Shown: positions 10,125 through 21,855 of the stretch, piece by piece
Position numbering within the stretch: position 1 is the first letter of the stretch
Layout of the letters: the number at the start of each line of letters is the position of its first letter
Assembly: GCF_009905375.1 (NCBI RefSeq)
Contig: NW_027419887.1
Span: 53,082 to 117,081 of the forward strand
Source: Apium graveolens
Lineage: Eukaryota; Streptophyta; Magnoliopsida; Apiales; Apiaceae
Direction: 5' to 3'
Length of the DNA: 64,000 bases
Notes under the pieces: model-generated
Told to the model about the DNA's origin: nothing
Database searches by the model: none
Seen by the model: the letters and a program-made list of their open reading frames with translations, nothing else
Translations under genes and position numbers: made by a program

Positions 10125-11404
10125 ATGGCAAACAACACAAACACACTATCCGTACGTTCAGTCCTTGAGAAGGACAAGCTGATAGGAGGAAACAACTTCC
10201 TAGACTGGTTGAGGAATTTGAGGATTGTCCTCAGGCAGGAGCGCAAGCTTCATGTCATTGATATTCCTCCTCCAGGCCCCCTTCCTGAGGGTGCTACTGC
10301 TGATGAACGAGCAGCATGCACAAGGGATGAGAATGATGCAAATGATGTTGCATGTCTTATGTTGGCAACTATGAGTGCTGAGCTTCAAAGACAGCATGTG
10401 CATATGGATGCATATACTATCAATGAGCACTTGCAAAGCATGTTTGCAAGCCAAACTCGTCAAGAAAGGTTCAACACGAGTAAGTCACTTTTTAATTGCA
10501 AACAAGGGGCGAGTGAACCAGTTGGCCCACATGTTCTGAAGATGATTGGTTACATTGAGTACCTTGAAACTTTGGGTTTCCCGATTGGTCCGGAAACTGG
10601 TATTGACCTAATCATGAATTCTTTGAACAACAAATTCACTCAGTTTGTTGTGAACTACAATATGAATGAATTTGACAAAACACCTACTGAATTGTTGCAT
10701 ATGTTGAGAACATATGAGACCAACATGAAGACAGCTGAACCTGCTCCCATACTGATGGTGGGAAATAAAGGTAAGGCCAAAGGGAAGGGCAAATGGAAGG
10801 GTAAGAAGAAGATTGGATCTGATTCTACACCCAAGCCAAAGTCAGGTCCCAAACAGGCTTTAAAGCCTAAAGGTGGTGTGGCCAAGGGTGAATGTCACTA
10901 CTGTAAGAAAGATGGTCACTGGAAGAGAAACTGTCCAATTTACTTGGAGGATCTGAAGAAAAAGAAAGCAGTTCAGATTTCTGGATCAGGTATTTATGTT
11001 ATAGAAGTCAATTTGTCTATTTCTACATCTTGGGTATTTGATACTGGATGTGCTTCTCACATTTGTATAAATGTGCAGAGCATGCAGAGAAGTAGAACTC
11101 TAAGGGAGAAGTGGACCTAAGAGTAGGCAATGGAGCAAAAGTTGCTGCTTTAGCTGTAGGGACTTATTATTTATCTATGCCCTCTAGGCTTGTTTTAGAA
11201 CTAGAAGACTGTTTTTACGTGCCTGCGATTCGCAGAAACATTATTTCTGTTTCTTGTTTGGACAAGAAAGGTTTTTCGTTTACAATAAAGAACAACAGTT
11301 GCTCTTTTGCTTTGAATGATTTAACCTATGGTGTTGCGCGTTTATTTAATGGTTTATATGTCCTTGATTTAGATAACCCTGTATGTAATATAGAAAACAA
11401 ATGA
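10125..11404 (+). pseudogene. gag: Gag and protease of element A, frameshifted
   Basis: Starts MANNTNTLSVRS at the first ATG after the acceptor-like tract. Residues 1 to about 215 form the Gag capsid-like region, followed by a Lys/Gly-rich stretch and a CCHC zinc knuckle CHYCKKDGHWKRNC (C257, C260, H265, C270) that binds RNA. Protease active site FDTG has Asp at residue 306 (11040-11042). Just downstream, near 11100, element A lacks four bases present in B; this shifts the frame (first frame ends 11120) and the rest of protease runs in another frame to TGA at 11402-11404. Protease is therefore likely inactive. The final TGA is in the same place in element B. Confidence 0.88.
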
Positions 11405-11410
11405 CTTAAA

Positions 11411-14080
11411 ATGAATGACTCAAATCAAACATACCTCTGGCATTGTCGTCTAGGCCACATAAATGAGAAACGCATATCCAAATTACATAAGGATGGATAC
11501 TTGGATAAGTTTGATTTTGAATCATACCAAGAATGCGAATCTTGTTTGCTTGGTAAGATGACTAAAGCCCCTTTCACTGGTAAGGGTCAAAGGGCCACTA
11601 AACGTCTGGAGCTAATACATAGTGATGTATGTGGCCCAATGCGTGTAATGGCTAGAGGAGGCTACTACTACTTCATAACATTTACTGATGATTTCAGTAG
11701 ATATGGATATATATATCTTATGAAGAATAAATCCGATTCTTTTGAAAAATCTAAAGAATACAAGGTTGAAGTAGAGAAGCAAATTGGCGGAGATGCAAGT
11801 ATTAAGATCTTACGATCCGATCATGGGGGTGAATACTTAAGCACCGAATTTAGAGAGTATTTGAAAGAGTGTGGTATTGTATCACAACTCACTCCGCCAG
11901 GAACACCTCAATGGAATGGAGTTTCAGAGAGGAGAAATCGCACATTATTGGACATGGTGCGATCGATGATGAGTCATGCAGATCTTCCAATTAGTTTCTG
12001 GGGTTACGCTCTAGAAACAGCGGCTTTCACACTTAACCGTGTTCCTACTAAGAAGGTTCAAAAGACTCCATATGAGATATGGAAAGAGAAACGGTCAGGC
12101 ATGAACTTTATAAAAGTTTGGGGATGTAAGGCGTTTGTGAAACGTCAAGAATCTGACAAGCTTGGACCTAAATCCGAAGAGTGCATTTTTGTAGGATACC
12201 CTAATGAAACAAAGGCGTATTATTTTTATAGTCCTTCTGAGCAGAAAGTGTTTATTGCTCGAGATGCTGTATTCATGGAAAGAGATTTTGTTTCCAAAAG
12301 AAATAGTGGGAGAACTATAGATCTCGATGAAGATCGAGAACCGCAAAATAGCATTGAACCTGAAGTGGAACAAGAGCAGAATAATGATAATGCTCAACAA
12401 ACACAGGTTGTTCGTAGATCTGGTAGATTTCGCCATGAGCCAGAGAGATATGGATTTCTCATGACTCAGTGTGCTGATTTGATGCTCATAGATGAAGATG
12501 AGCCTCTCACATACCAAGATGATATGAATAGTCCAGACTCTAAGAGATGGCTTGAAGCCATGAAATCCGAGATAGATTCCATGTACGAAAACCAAGTATG
12601 GACTTTGGTTGATCCACCTGAAGGGGTAAAACCCATAGGGTGCAAATGGGTTTTTAAGAAGAAAAAGGGCATGGATGGAAATGTTCAGACCTATAAAGCT
12701 AGGCTGGTTGCAAAAGGTTTCAAACAAATTCATGGTATTGACTATGATGAAACTTTCTCACCAGTGGCTATGGTCAAGTCTATAAGGATTTTACTTGCCA
12801 TTACAGCATTCCATGATTATGAAATCTGGCAAATGGATGTCAAAACAGCATTCCTTAATGGAAGCCTTGAAGAGGATGTGTACATGACACAACCTGAGGG
12901 TTTTGTCGATCCAAGGAATGCTGGCAAGGTATGTAAATTGCATCGATCCATTTATGGATTGAAGCAACCCTCTAGGAGATGGAATATCCGTTTTGATGAA
13001 ATAGTCACAGAGTATGGCTTTGTTCAAAACGAAGATGAACCGTGTGTTTACAAGAAGGTTAGTGGGAGCTATGTGGCATTCATAGTACTATATGTTGATG
13101 ATATACTACTAATGGGGAATGACATACCTTCTCTAAAGGCTGTTAAGACTTGGTTAGGGAGCAATTTCTCCATTAAAGACTTAGGAGAGGCATCCTACAT
13201 TCTAGGAATGAGGATCTATAGAGAAAGATCTAGAAGGATGATCGGTCTAAGTCAGAGCACATACATTGATAAGGTTTTGCATCGTTTTGGAATGCAAAAT
13301 GCAAAAAGGGGATATGTCCCCGTGTCTCAAGGGATAACGATCTCTAAGGACCAGTGTCCGAAATCATTGGATGAGAAGGACCACATGAATAAAGTTCCAT
13401 ATGCTTCAGCAATTGGATCTATCATGTATGCAATGGTATGTACTCGCCCAGATGTCTCGTATGCTTTGAGCATGACGAGCAGATACCAGTCTAATCCGGG
13501 TGAAGGTCACTGGACGGCAGTTAAGAATATTCTTAAGTACCTGAAAAGAACTAAAGATTCATTCTTGGTGTATGGAGGAGAAGAGAAACTCGTTGTAAAA
13601 GGTTACACCGATGCAAGTTTCCAAACAGACAGAGATGATACTATATCACAGTCTGTTTTTGTGTTTTGTCTAAACGGAGGTGCTATAAGCTGGAAGAGTT
13701 CAAAGCAAGAAATAGTAGCTGATTCTACAATGGAGGCTGAGTACATTGCAGCTTGTGAAGCAGCTAAGGAGGCCGTTTGGATTCGAAAGTTCATTTCTGA
13801 TTTGGGAGTGGTTCCATCGATCGCAGATCCCAGTGATCTATACTGCGATAATAATGGAGCCATTGCACAGGCTAAAGAACCTAGATCACACTCCCGGGAT
13901 AAACATATACTCAGGAGATTTCACCTTAATCGAGAGATTAATGAAAGGGGTGATATACACATATGTAAAGTGCACACAAATGATAACATTGCAGACCCAC
14001 TGACCAAAGGCTTGTCGCAGCAGAAGCACGATGGTCACACTAGTTCCATGGGTATTAGATATATGGGTGATTGGCTCTAG
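11411..14080 (+). CDS. pol: Integrase, reverse transcriptase and RNase H of element A
   Basis: An uninterrupted 889-codon frame after the TGA at 11402-11404; the natural product would be continuous with protease. Domains: GAG-pre-integrase WHCRLGH from residue 10; integrase catalytic D72, D137, E173 (64 and 35 residues between them); chromatin/linker region; reverse transcriptase with YVDD at 13091-13102 (residues 561-564); RNase H with YTDASF from residue 732. Odd changes against B: RSDHGGE for RSDRGGE at the second catalytic Asp and altered residues near HILRRFH in RNase H. No regular initiation site precedes it, so expression would need readthrough of the TGA or internal initiation at the ATG at 11411. 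Confidence 0.9.
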   Translation: MNDSNQTYLWHCRLGHINEKRISKLHKDGYLDKFDFESYQECESCLLGKMTKAPFTGKGQRATKRLELIHSDVCGPMRVMARGGYYYFITFTDDFSRYGYIYLMKNKSDSFEKSKEYKVEVEKQIGGDASIKILRSDHGGEYLSTEFREYLKECGIVSQLTPPGTPQWNGVSERRNRTLLDMVRSMMSHADLPISFWGYALETAAFTLNRVPTKKVQKTPYEIWKEKRSGMNFIKVWGCKAFVKRQESDKLGPKSEECIFVGYPNETKAYYFYSPSEQKVFIARDAVFMERDFVSKRNSGRTIDLDEDREPQNSIEPEVEQEQNNDNAQQTQVVRRSGRFRHEPERYGFLMTQCADLMLIDEDEPLTYQDDMNSPDSKRWLEAMKSEIDSMYENQVWTLVDPPEGVKPIGCKWVFKKKKGMDGNVQTYKARLVAKGFKQIHGIDYDETFSPVAMVKSIRILLAITAFHDYEIWQMDVKTAFLNGSLEEDVYMTQPEGFVDPRNAGKVCKLHRSIYGLKQPSRRWNIRFDEIVTEYGFVQNEDEPCVYKKVSGSYVAFIVLYVDDILLMGNDIPSLKAVKTWLGSNFSIKDLGEASYILGMRIYRERSRRMIGLSQSTYIDKVLHRFGMQNAKRGYVPVSQGITISKDQCPKSLDEKDHMNKVPYASAIGSIMYAMVCTRPDVSYALSMTSRYQSNPGEGHWTAVKNILKYLKRTKDSFLVYGGEEKLVVKGYTDASFQTDRDDTISQSVFVFCLNGGAISWKSSKQEIVADSTMEAEYIAACEAAKEAVWIRKFISDLGVVPSIADPSDLYCDNNGAIAQAKEPRSHSRDKHILRRFHLNREINERGDIHICKVHTNDNIADPLTKGLSQQKHDGHTSSMGIRYMGDWL

Positions 14081-14084
14081 TGCA

Positions 14085-14094
14085 AGTGGGAGAT
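14085..14094 (+). other. Polypurine tract of element A
   Basis: AGTGGGAGAT directly before LTR start TGTTAG; primes plus-strand DNA synthesis. In B the same tract carries a G to A change (AGTGGAAGAT). Confidence 0.8.
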
Positions 14095-15625
14095 TGTTAG
14101 TGTAGGTGCCCTAAAGGCAATACATTATTCTTTTATCTTTATGTCAGTTGATCATTCAATAAATGTATTTATTATGACCTTAATTACTGCGATATTTTGT
14201 TAGCATAATAAATGTCCTTAGAATCATGATACAAATTGTATAGTTTAAGTACATGACTTGAACTTGAGATTATATAATATATCATATTCTTAAAGGTCCC
14301 TAGTCGAGTATTATTATATAGGACAATAATAATACATAGATAGACTAGTATGTTGTTTGACAAGATAACCACATCTCATTAGTTATAAGTATGGGGATAC
14401 TAAAGTCAATACATAGGTACATGTGAGAGTACATGGTACTGGACAGACCCACAGTGAGATTCTTCATGTTTAATAAAGTCATAAGAAAGACTCACAGTGA
14501 TAATGGTGTAACGATCCTTTGACTTAAAATCATTATATTTCTATACGAGGATTAATATACTTTGACTACATTAAAAGTTACTTTTGATTGGGTCATGATA
14601 AAAGTGGACATCGGGTATATCATGAGTCATATGAGAAATATGAATGATAGATAAATGATTTAACCCTCCTATAATTAGGAGAGATATTATTGGCCTCTTG
14701 ATTGAGTGAGATTATAAAAGCATGGCCATGCTCAAATAATGATTTGTCTCGATAATCTAATCATGGATCAAGTAAACCCGGATTAAATGTTGAAGAGGAT
14801 GACTAAATACATGTCTCGAGTTTAATCTATAATATGTATGGTTAAAGGGATTATATTACACGAAAAATATTAATCACGAAAGGTTTTATCTAATCATGAT
14901 TTAATTATTGTTTAATTGGGTAACAATGATGTATTACTAGATACCGCTCATTGTTTATAATTTTATTAAAGAATAAAATTATTGCCAATTAAATAATAGC
15001 CTATTGGGTCGTACAAATAGAGCACTTAATGGAATAGTTAATTTAAATTATGAATTTAAATTAATTGATGATTATTTGAATTTTATTATAATTAAGTAAG
15101 ACTTAATTGAGATAATATAAATTCGAATTAAAAGGAATGTTTTTGCCCATAATAATTAAGTATGACTTAGTTATTAATTAAATAATAGAAATTCGTTTTT
15201 ATTATTTAATCCAATACCTACTAGGGTTGGGCTTTGCTATTATGGGCCTTTTTAATCAGTCATTATAAATAGATAATGAGAGGTTAAAGAGGCTTGTACG
15301 TTTTTTAAGAAAACCCTAGCAGCAAAGAGAGGCAGAGGCAATTCAGATCGTCAAGAAGGAGGCTAGTACATCCATTCCGTAGTCAAGTTCATGAGACGTT
15401 CTTGAAGGTGCTCGTGTGGATACCATAGAGGTGTTTCTCCGAGAGGTAGACACAAAGCGTGATAGCTAGGATCTCCGTTGAGTTCGTGAAAGTTAATCTC
15501 TTGAAAGGTATGATTCGTTATCTCCATAATCTGCCCATAATTATACATGGATCCTGTTTTTGGGTTTCGAAATTTTTGTTTTATTTACGTTTATCCGCTG
15601 CATTTTATGCCTTCGGAACCCAACA
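14095..15625 (+). repeat. 3' LTR of element A (1,531 bp)
   Basis: Starts TGTTAG after the PPT, ends CCCAACA before the ccttg duplication. About 29 differences from the 5' LTR by hand count. Confidence 0.93.
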
Positions 15626-17219
15626 CCTTGATGATAACAAAAAGGGGGAGAATAAAGGGGAAGGGGAAGGAGAGCCATCAACAAAAGTTCAAATATCTAA
15701 AGTGCTAGTTCCTGCCATCACCACTTCTCCAACACTTCAAATCAAAGGAAAGCTTGATGGAATTGATCTAATGCAGATAGCAGCAGCTGAGATGAAAGTC
15801 AAAGAGCAAAGGAGGAGAATTGATGAAAGGATGCAACAAATTTTTGGTTCTACAACTTCAAAATCACAATCTGTGAAGCATAGCACAAAGGTGGAGCCAA
15901 TCATTATGGAGCTCAAGCAAGTAAGGAGGAATAAGGTTGGAGAGACTTCTTCTAAGAATCTGAAACCTATGGTTCTCAAGCCCAACAACGGATCCAACAA
16001 GGACTCTACAAAGAACCCTCTAAGCCTTGCTCAGTTGAAAGGAGTGGATTTTCCTCTTCCAAAGCCTGATGAAGACATGGTTTTGGGTGGTAATATCATG
16101 AAGCACAAGGAGACCAAGGATGTGGTTGAAAGAATGAACATGGCTATTATCTTTAGAGAGGGAAAGAGTATCTGTGTGATACAAGTACATCCCAAATTCT
16201 CAATAGCCAAGAGGGAAGAAGCCAGAAGTTTGAAGGAAGAAGCTGAAAAGCTAAAGGCTGACAAAAGAGCACAAGCAAAGCTTGAAAAATAGCTAAAGTC
16301 AAGTCAAGCTGAAGAAAAGAAAGAAATTGAAGACAAGGGTGAAGATGTAGGTATGGGGGACATGTTTAGTGATGATGTGGAAGAAAGAAGTGAGGAAAGA
16401 AAGAAATGGCAGAAAGGGAACAGAAAGAAGGCCAATGCAAAAAGGAAGATTGTAGACGAAACTGAAGAAACCCAATCAAAATACAAACCACTACCTTCTA
16501 TTCCTGAACCCATTGTGCCTGACCCCTTCATAAATATCCATGGTGAAACAATCACTCCTAAGGAGGAACCAATTGATTGGGACACCATCAAATTGCCCAC
16601 CTTCTTAACCACTTCTCCACCATCAAAGAAACAGAAAAGAAAAATCAAATCAACATCTCCTCTAACCTCAATCAAATTCACTCAGAAGCCTAAGCCTAAG
16701 CCACAAGCCTCAAAGGATGATTATGTTCACATTTGTGACATAAAGGAGTTTACAGACATTGAACTCTATCTGGATGAGCTGGAGGAAGTAAGGGGAATAG
16801 ATGCCTACAGACAGCTACCAGAAAGACTAGTGTTCAAATACAAAGGAAGTGGGGAAAGGACTTGGCCCCTTTACAGAATTCTAGATGAAAATTATTCTAC
16901 CTTGGTTAGAGTCTACTCAGCTATAAAAAGGGATTCTGGCTTTACCAGGACTGCCAAAACTGAGATTCTCAACAAGATTGCCAGCATAAGGAAAACTTGG
17001 TGGGAGCCCAATGCCTTGCCTAGAACATTACTCATACCAGAGCATGGAGTTACAGTTCATAAATCACCTCATTGGTTGATGGAGTTCAGAGACAATAAAG
17101 GAGTCAGAAGATTTTTCAGAGTTGAAGATCAGCTCAAGATTGCCAGTAATGAAACTCTCAAGGATATGCAATCTAAGTTGGACATCAATAAAGAAGATGA
17201 GGATGAATTCTACAGATAA
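15626..17219 (+). pseudogene. Env-like protein of S1, C-terminal part, with an in-frame TAG
   Basis: Resumes the env-like frame directly after element A and stays open to TAA at 17217-17219, except for TAG at 16290-16292. Begins with the Lys-rich, low-complexity segment that carries GGGGGAG at 15644-15650, then coiled-coil-like Lys/Glu/Ala segments (about 16200-16290 and 16370-16440), a Pro-rich stretch, and a more ordered C-terminal block (about 16720-17200) rich in aromatic residues (RKTWWEP, PHWLMEF). A pattern in that block (F.D..G..R.FR followed by helical Leu) recalls the C-terminal domain of the S2 env-like protein. Function unknown. Confidence 0.68.
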
Positions 17220-17479
17220 CTCCAACTCCAAATAGAGTAGAATGACAGGAGGATAGGGAAGAAAACAAGGGATCAAAGGAAAAGGAATTAATCTGCTCTG
17301 GCTAAAGGAGCACCCTTGAAAACAATGTAATTCTTCAATTCTATCTCAGTATATACACTTTTGCAGCACTTTTGAATTTCTACTTTATTTCAGTTCATAT
17401 GTTTATTAATTGTTTTGTTATCATCAAGTTAAACCCAAATTTATGCCTACAGTTCTAGTAGACATAAATAGGGGGAGAC
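17220..17479 (+). other. S1 3' untranslated stretch and polypurine tract
   Basis: Non-coding; ends with AATAGGGGGAGAC (GGGGGAG at 17471-17477) immediately before LTR start TGTTAGG, so this copy is the working PPT. Confidence 0.75.
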
Positions 17480-17923
17480 TGTTAGGAATATGTGTATTAG
17501 TTTGATGATAAGTTCAACAAAATACTTAAGTAGAAATCTGGTATTTGTAGCCTCAACGGATAAGACCATTCTGGCTATCCGTTGAAGGATTAGCTTTACT
17601 TAGAAATAAGTTTAGTATTGTAGCACATTTCATTCTCTGTATTTAAGTTGTAATTCTTAGATGTTGTGGGAAATTCTAAGTCATGTTGACTACTAGTGGA
17701 TATGCAAATAGGAGGGCTAATTGTAAATATTTCATGCCTTGTAATTTTGTATAAGTGAAGTAGCATCAACTGATATTAAAGGCCTTCAACGGATGAGAAA
17801 CAAAGCTTCAACGGATGTCTCTAAAGCTTCAACGGATAACATCCATCAACAGATGAGTGCTTCAATGTATAAATCTTCAACTGCTAAAGCTTCAACGGAT
17901 AAAGCTTCAACGGATAAAGCCAT
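17480..17923 (+). repeat. S1 3' LTR, left part
   Basis: Starts TGTTAGGAATATG after the PPT. Carries at least seven TCAACGGAT/ATCCGTTGA words, five of them within 17785-17920 where AAGCTTCAACGGAT is iterated. Interrupted at 17923 by element C; gccat at 17919-17923 is its target duplication. The LTR continues at 30873. Confidence 0.85.
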
Positions 17924-19844
17924 TGTAACACCCCAAAATCTGGGGTCGGGGATCCGGGTTGTCACGAGTTCTATTTCCCTTAATAACACTTAATCTTAAT
18001 AAACAACGAACTACTACGTACTGTGACCCCACAATATACACACACACACCACAAGTTATAGTCTCAGAGATGAATACCAAAAATAATACAAGTCATTTTA
18101 TTTCACAATTATAAGCCATTACACCTCAAAAGGGTTTCTGAATAAATTTACATTTCTTTGCCATTATTATAATTCATAAATATACATAAATCTGGTACAT
18201 CAGAAGTTGAAAGCCTAGCCTATTGGTAGATCCTACCTCGGCTATAACGGCATCAACGCCTACAGGAAACTGCGGAACGTTTCCTAACCGTTTGCGAATC
18301 AGGAGCTTGGTCCTGTTCATCTTTTCTATCTGTTGTTGTGTGATGAAAGAAGAAAGCAAGGGTGAGCAACAAGCCCACCAAAATAATATGTATAATGATT
18401 AACAATATATGAGCATTCTCATAGTACTCATGAAAGTCTTGGTCAAGAAGAAATGAACCAAGCTGATATCTTAACGCGACCAAGTCGCAAAATATTCAGT
18501 ATATATATACATATATAATTTTCATAATCTTTGAAATCCTCTAACATGTATAATATACACAGAGTTCCAGTTTATAACTGAATAAAAATATCGTTGTAAG
18601 GTGATCTAATATATCTGACCTTGTCTCAACGTTTTCCTGAAACCTTTGTCATTCATAAGACAATCATTAACTAGATATAAGTTTAAAAGATGAAGTTACA
18701 AGATACTCCAATATACTTATATCTTTTCCGAATACTACTTGAACTACCACCGTTCAATGTATAAATAGTTCATCCCATAGATTAAGCTACAAGACAAAAC
18801 TTGCATAGAATCAATCTTTAAAATATCATCAAAATAAAATAAAGTTACGAGATACTTCATTTGATGCAAACATCATTTTGAAAACTCGACCCTGCCAACA
18901 CTCAACAATCGCCCAACCGTAGCCTTTCTATCGAAGTGCTCTGGGTAGTGTTGCACAAATATCCAATTGGATGATGAACTCATTACGGGAGTTTGCTGCG
19001 CCAGGAAGACCACTTACGATGATCAGTCGTAGTAGTACAACCCCACCATTTTCTACATGTAGAGGAGAACCTGTCGGATTTACTTGTCAACCGAACACTG
19101 GACTCCTAAGGAATGTACCGTCTTGCGGAACTTCCAGGCCATTTGGGCCAATATAATAAGGCTGGGCCGGCGCCACTCGACCACTTACGCCACTCCTAGT
19201 TCAGATGAAATCCATGACTCTGAAACGTAAAGCTCGTCCCCACTTTCCCCAAGTAGAAACTTGTTGATACGGCTCCACCAAGAAGTCGTATCTACTTGGA
19301 AAGGAAAACTCACCGATATTTCCCAGGCGATTCCTGTTAATGGATTAACTTGTTGCAAGAATTTTACTTCCCGAGTATTGGGTAAGTAATCAAACTCTTT
19401 TATCAAAATAGCAACCTTGTTGCGAATATAAAACACACCACAGAGCCGGATCCCTCAGCTTTTGAGCGAGTATTTAAATCCCCTTTGAAAGGAAGATCTT
19501 AAATATAAAATGAGTTTTGGGATCCGCTCTAACTTTAAAAATCATTTTGAAGACTCGCAAAACATTTTTAGGAATGTTTGGAGTGATGCTAATTTAGTAA
19601 AATAAATCAGTCCCAATATATTAGAAAATATCTGAATATTATTATTTAAATAATATTCCCATAAAGAATAATCTTTATAAAAATAATTGAAGTAGAAGTT
19701 GTAAAACTTATACTTGAAATGAATATTAAATAACCAAAGATATACTTATACGAAAGTAATATCTTTATTTGAGTAATCAAAAGTAAGTTTGATTATCGAC
19801 ACATTATTCTTTAATAAAATTAAGAATAATAATTAGTAAATAAT

Positions 19845-20066
19845 CGGAGTCATAAGTCCTCGAATGAATATTCAAATAATAATATTCATTAATAAATTAA
19901 GCGGAGTCATAAGCCCTCGAATGAATATTCAAAATAATATTTAATAATAAAATAAACGGGGTCATAAGCCCTCGAATGAATATTCAAAATAATATTCAAT
20001 AATAAAATAAACGGGGTCATATGCCCTCGAATGAATATTCAAAATAATATTCATTAATAAAATAAG
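19845..20066. repeat. Four-copy 55-57 bp tandem repeat in element C
   Basis: Units start at 19845, 19902, 19957 and 20012 with CGG(A/G)GTCATAAG(T/C)CCTCG, followed by AT-rich sequence including GAATGAATATTCAAA. Confidence 0.85.
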
Positions 20067-20109
20067 GTTATCGAATAAACCTTATTTGATTCATAATTTT
20101 TAAAAACTA

Positions 20110-20132
20110 TTCATATATATATATATATTATA
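20110..20132. repeat. (TA)n microsatellite in element C
   Basis: A short run of alternating T and A next to the tandem repeat. No other feature is seen in the rest of the left arm. Confidence 0.6.
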
Positions 20133-21855
20133 CTCGGAAGCATCGACTCCCGGTTTTAGAAAAATGTTCACCTTTGGGTCCCCTATACTAAGGGTATATG
20201 CAAATTACCGCTTATCTCTAGCATAGGTATTATCAACTGAATCAACAGATATATGTATCAAGATTACGAAACAGGCATGCATATATACCATATCACATGC
20301 TACAATATATCACAAGAATTTGCTAAATAACCATTAGGCATCTATCACAAGATAATGCATGTACAAATGTATACATCACAACAACAGTATAACAGATAGA
20401 AAACTTGCCTGAGCGACTGGGGGTTACAAATGGCTTGGGACGAGTCTGGTAACCTATAAACAACATATAAGTTGGAATTAAACCAAAGTCGCTTATGAAT
20501 CTATACTTTAACCAATTAGACCCTAACGTTCGCTTTTGCGCTTAACGATTCACTTAAGTCGCTCGAGTACCCTCGGCTCCACCATTTTTAATAAATTAAC
20601 CATTAAGGGTTTTAAGGAGATTCTTTCGAGAGTGCCTTACCAACTGCCTAATACACTTTACATAAATGTTTCATACTCCAATTAGTCTTTTAAGGTCTTT
20701 AACCTATGTTTCAAAGTAAGGCGAGGGGTAATGGTTCGTTCGTGAAACGCCGTTACGGTCGTTTCTCCTAAACCGTACATCGGATTCAAACGAACCACAT
20801 ATCAAAACGAAGCTCGTAACATGAACTATCTAATCATGGCAATGGTCAAAATCTAGCAGTGAGTTCACGGGTCCTAATGTTAAGAACAAAAACAGTCTAA
20901 AGTAAATCGGACATTACGACGGCTATGTTTACGCGATTACCAATTTTATTCTACTCCAAACCAACCCACAATCAACTCACAATCAACATCCCAACCAAAC
21001 TCCATCCATACTTCACCATAACAGCCCCAACAACTCAACATTATCAATTTATACTATTCTAAAACATGAATTTAAACTATACTTAAGTTCATTAATCAAT
21101 AATCCAAGAATTACAACTCCAAAAACTTCACAAAACCAACTAACCTCTATATACACAACAATCAAGTCTTTTATGAATTATAACAACAAAACTAAACCTA
21201 ATACTCAAGTAAAGTTAGGGTTTGGAGGGGTTATACCTTCCTTGGAGAGTGGAGAATCAAGTAATTAGCTTGGAATCACCCTTAAAAGTCCTTATCCAAG
21301 CTTAATCTAAACAAAAACTCAAGAACAAAAATTTTAGTTCTTGAAAAACACTATTCACCATCTTCTTCCATGATTTGTAGGAAGATATTGTGAATGATTT
21401 AGGAGCTCAAACTAATAGGATAGCTATATCTATGCATAAGGAGTCTTAGATAACTACCTTGCTAATTAACAAAGCTTGAAACTAGGATTTTGAATTTCTT
21501 GCTTTGAAGAAGAAGAAAAAGCCGAGAGCTTTGATGAAGAATGGTGAGATAGCTTTTTGTTTTTTTGGTGAAAATGAAATGTTTTGGCTTGGTTGGTTGT
21601 TTTGGATTTGTTTTGTTTTGTCTTATTACCTTTTACCATGGTAACTTTTGTGTGGTTCTAATTCAACCAACAACACACTTTCCTTGGTCATGCTTATGTC
21701 ACCATGTGATGTCACCCCCCCACCTTTGTCCTCTTCTTATTGGTTTGATGACATCATCCCCACTAACCTCTTTGATTAGCTTCTAATTACTTGCCTAATG
21801 ACCGCTGATCTGTTATACGGTTCGCTTAACTTTCGTTTTCGTTTATCATTTGAGG

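Larger units (their letters stand above)
6969..15625 (+). mobile_element. Angela/BARE-1-like Ty1/copia retrotransposon A, complete, 8,657 bp
   Basis: Bounded by 5 bp target duplications ccttg (6964-6968 and 15626-15630), with LTRs that begin TGTTAG and normally end CCCAACA. Internal order is PBS, long leader, gag-protease, integrase-RT-RNase H, PPT. The length, about 1.53 kb LTRs, long leader and the protease region (WVFDTGCASHIC followed by SMQ, where element B has the Angela/BARE-type GLQ) fit the Angela/BARE-1 lineage. I count about 29 differences between the two LTRs (1.9%), mostly transitions. Inserted in the same orientation into the S1 env-like gene. Not autonomous as it stands: gag-PR is frameshifted and a TGA precedes integrase. 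Confidence 0.92.

Noticed and set aside
12095..12733. 212-codon minus-strand ORF opposite Angela pol, also at 26985-27623
   Set aside because: Antisense shadow of the integrase-RT coding strand, present in both copies for that reason.
4134..17219. Reading the S1 extra gene as a true viral envelope protein
   Set aside because: No clear signal peptide, fusion peptide or transmembrane helix can be seen; only the label 'env-like' by position is kept.
18253..18483. Minus-strand 76-codon ORF with a hydrophobic segment in element C
   Set aside because: No homology recognised, no start context, and the element is otherwise non-coding. A hydrophobic run is common in AT-rich DNA.
18971..19436. Short ORFs on both strands in element C (18971-19156 plus, 19185-19436 minus)
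   Set aside because: No motif and no support from a second copy in the window.
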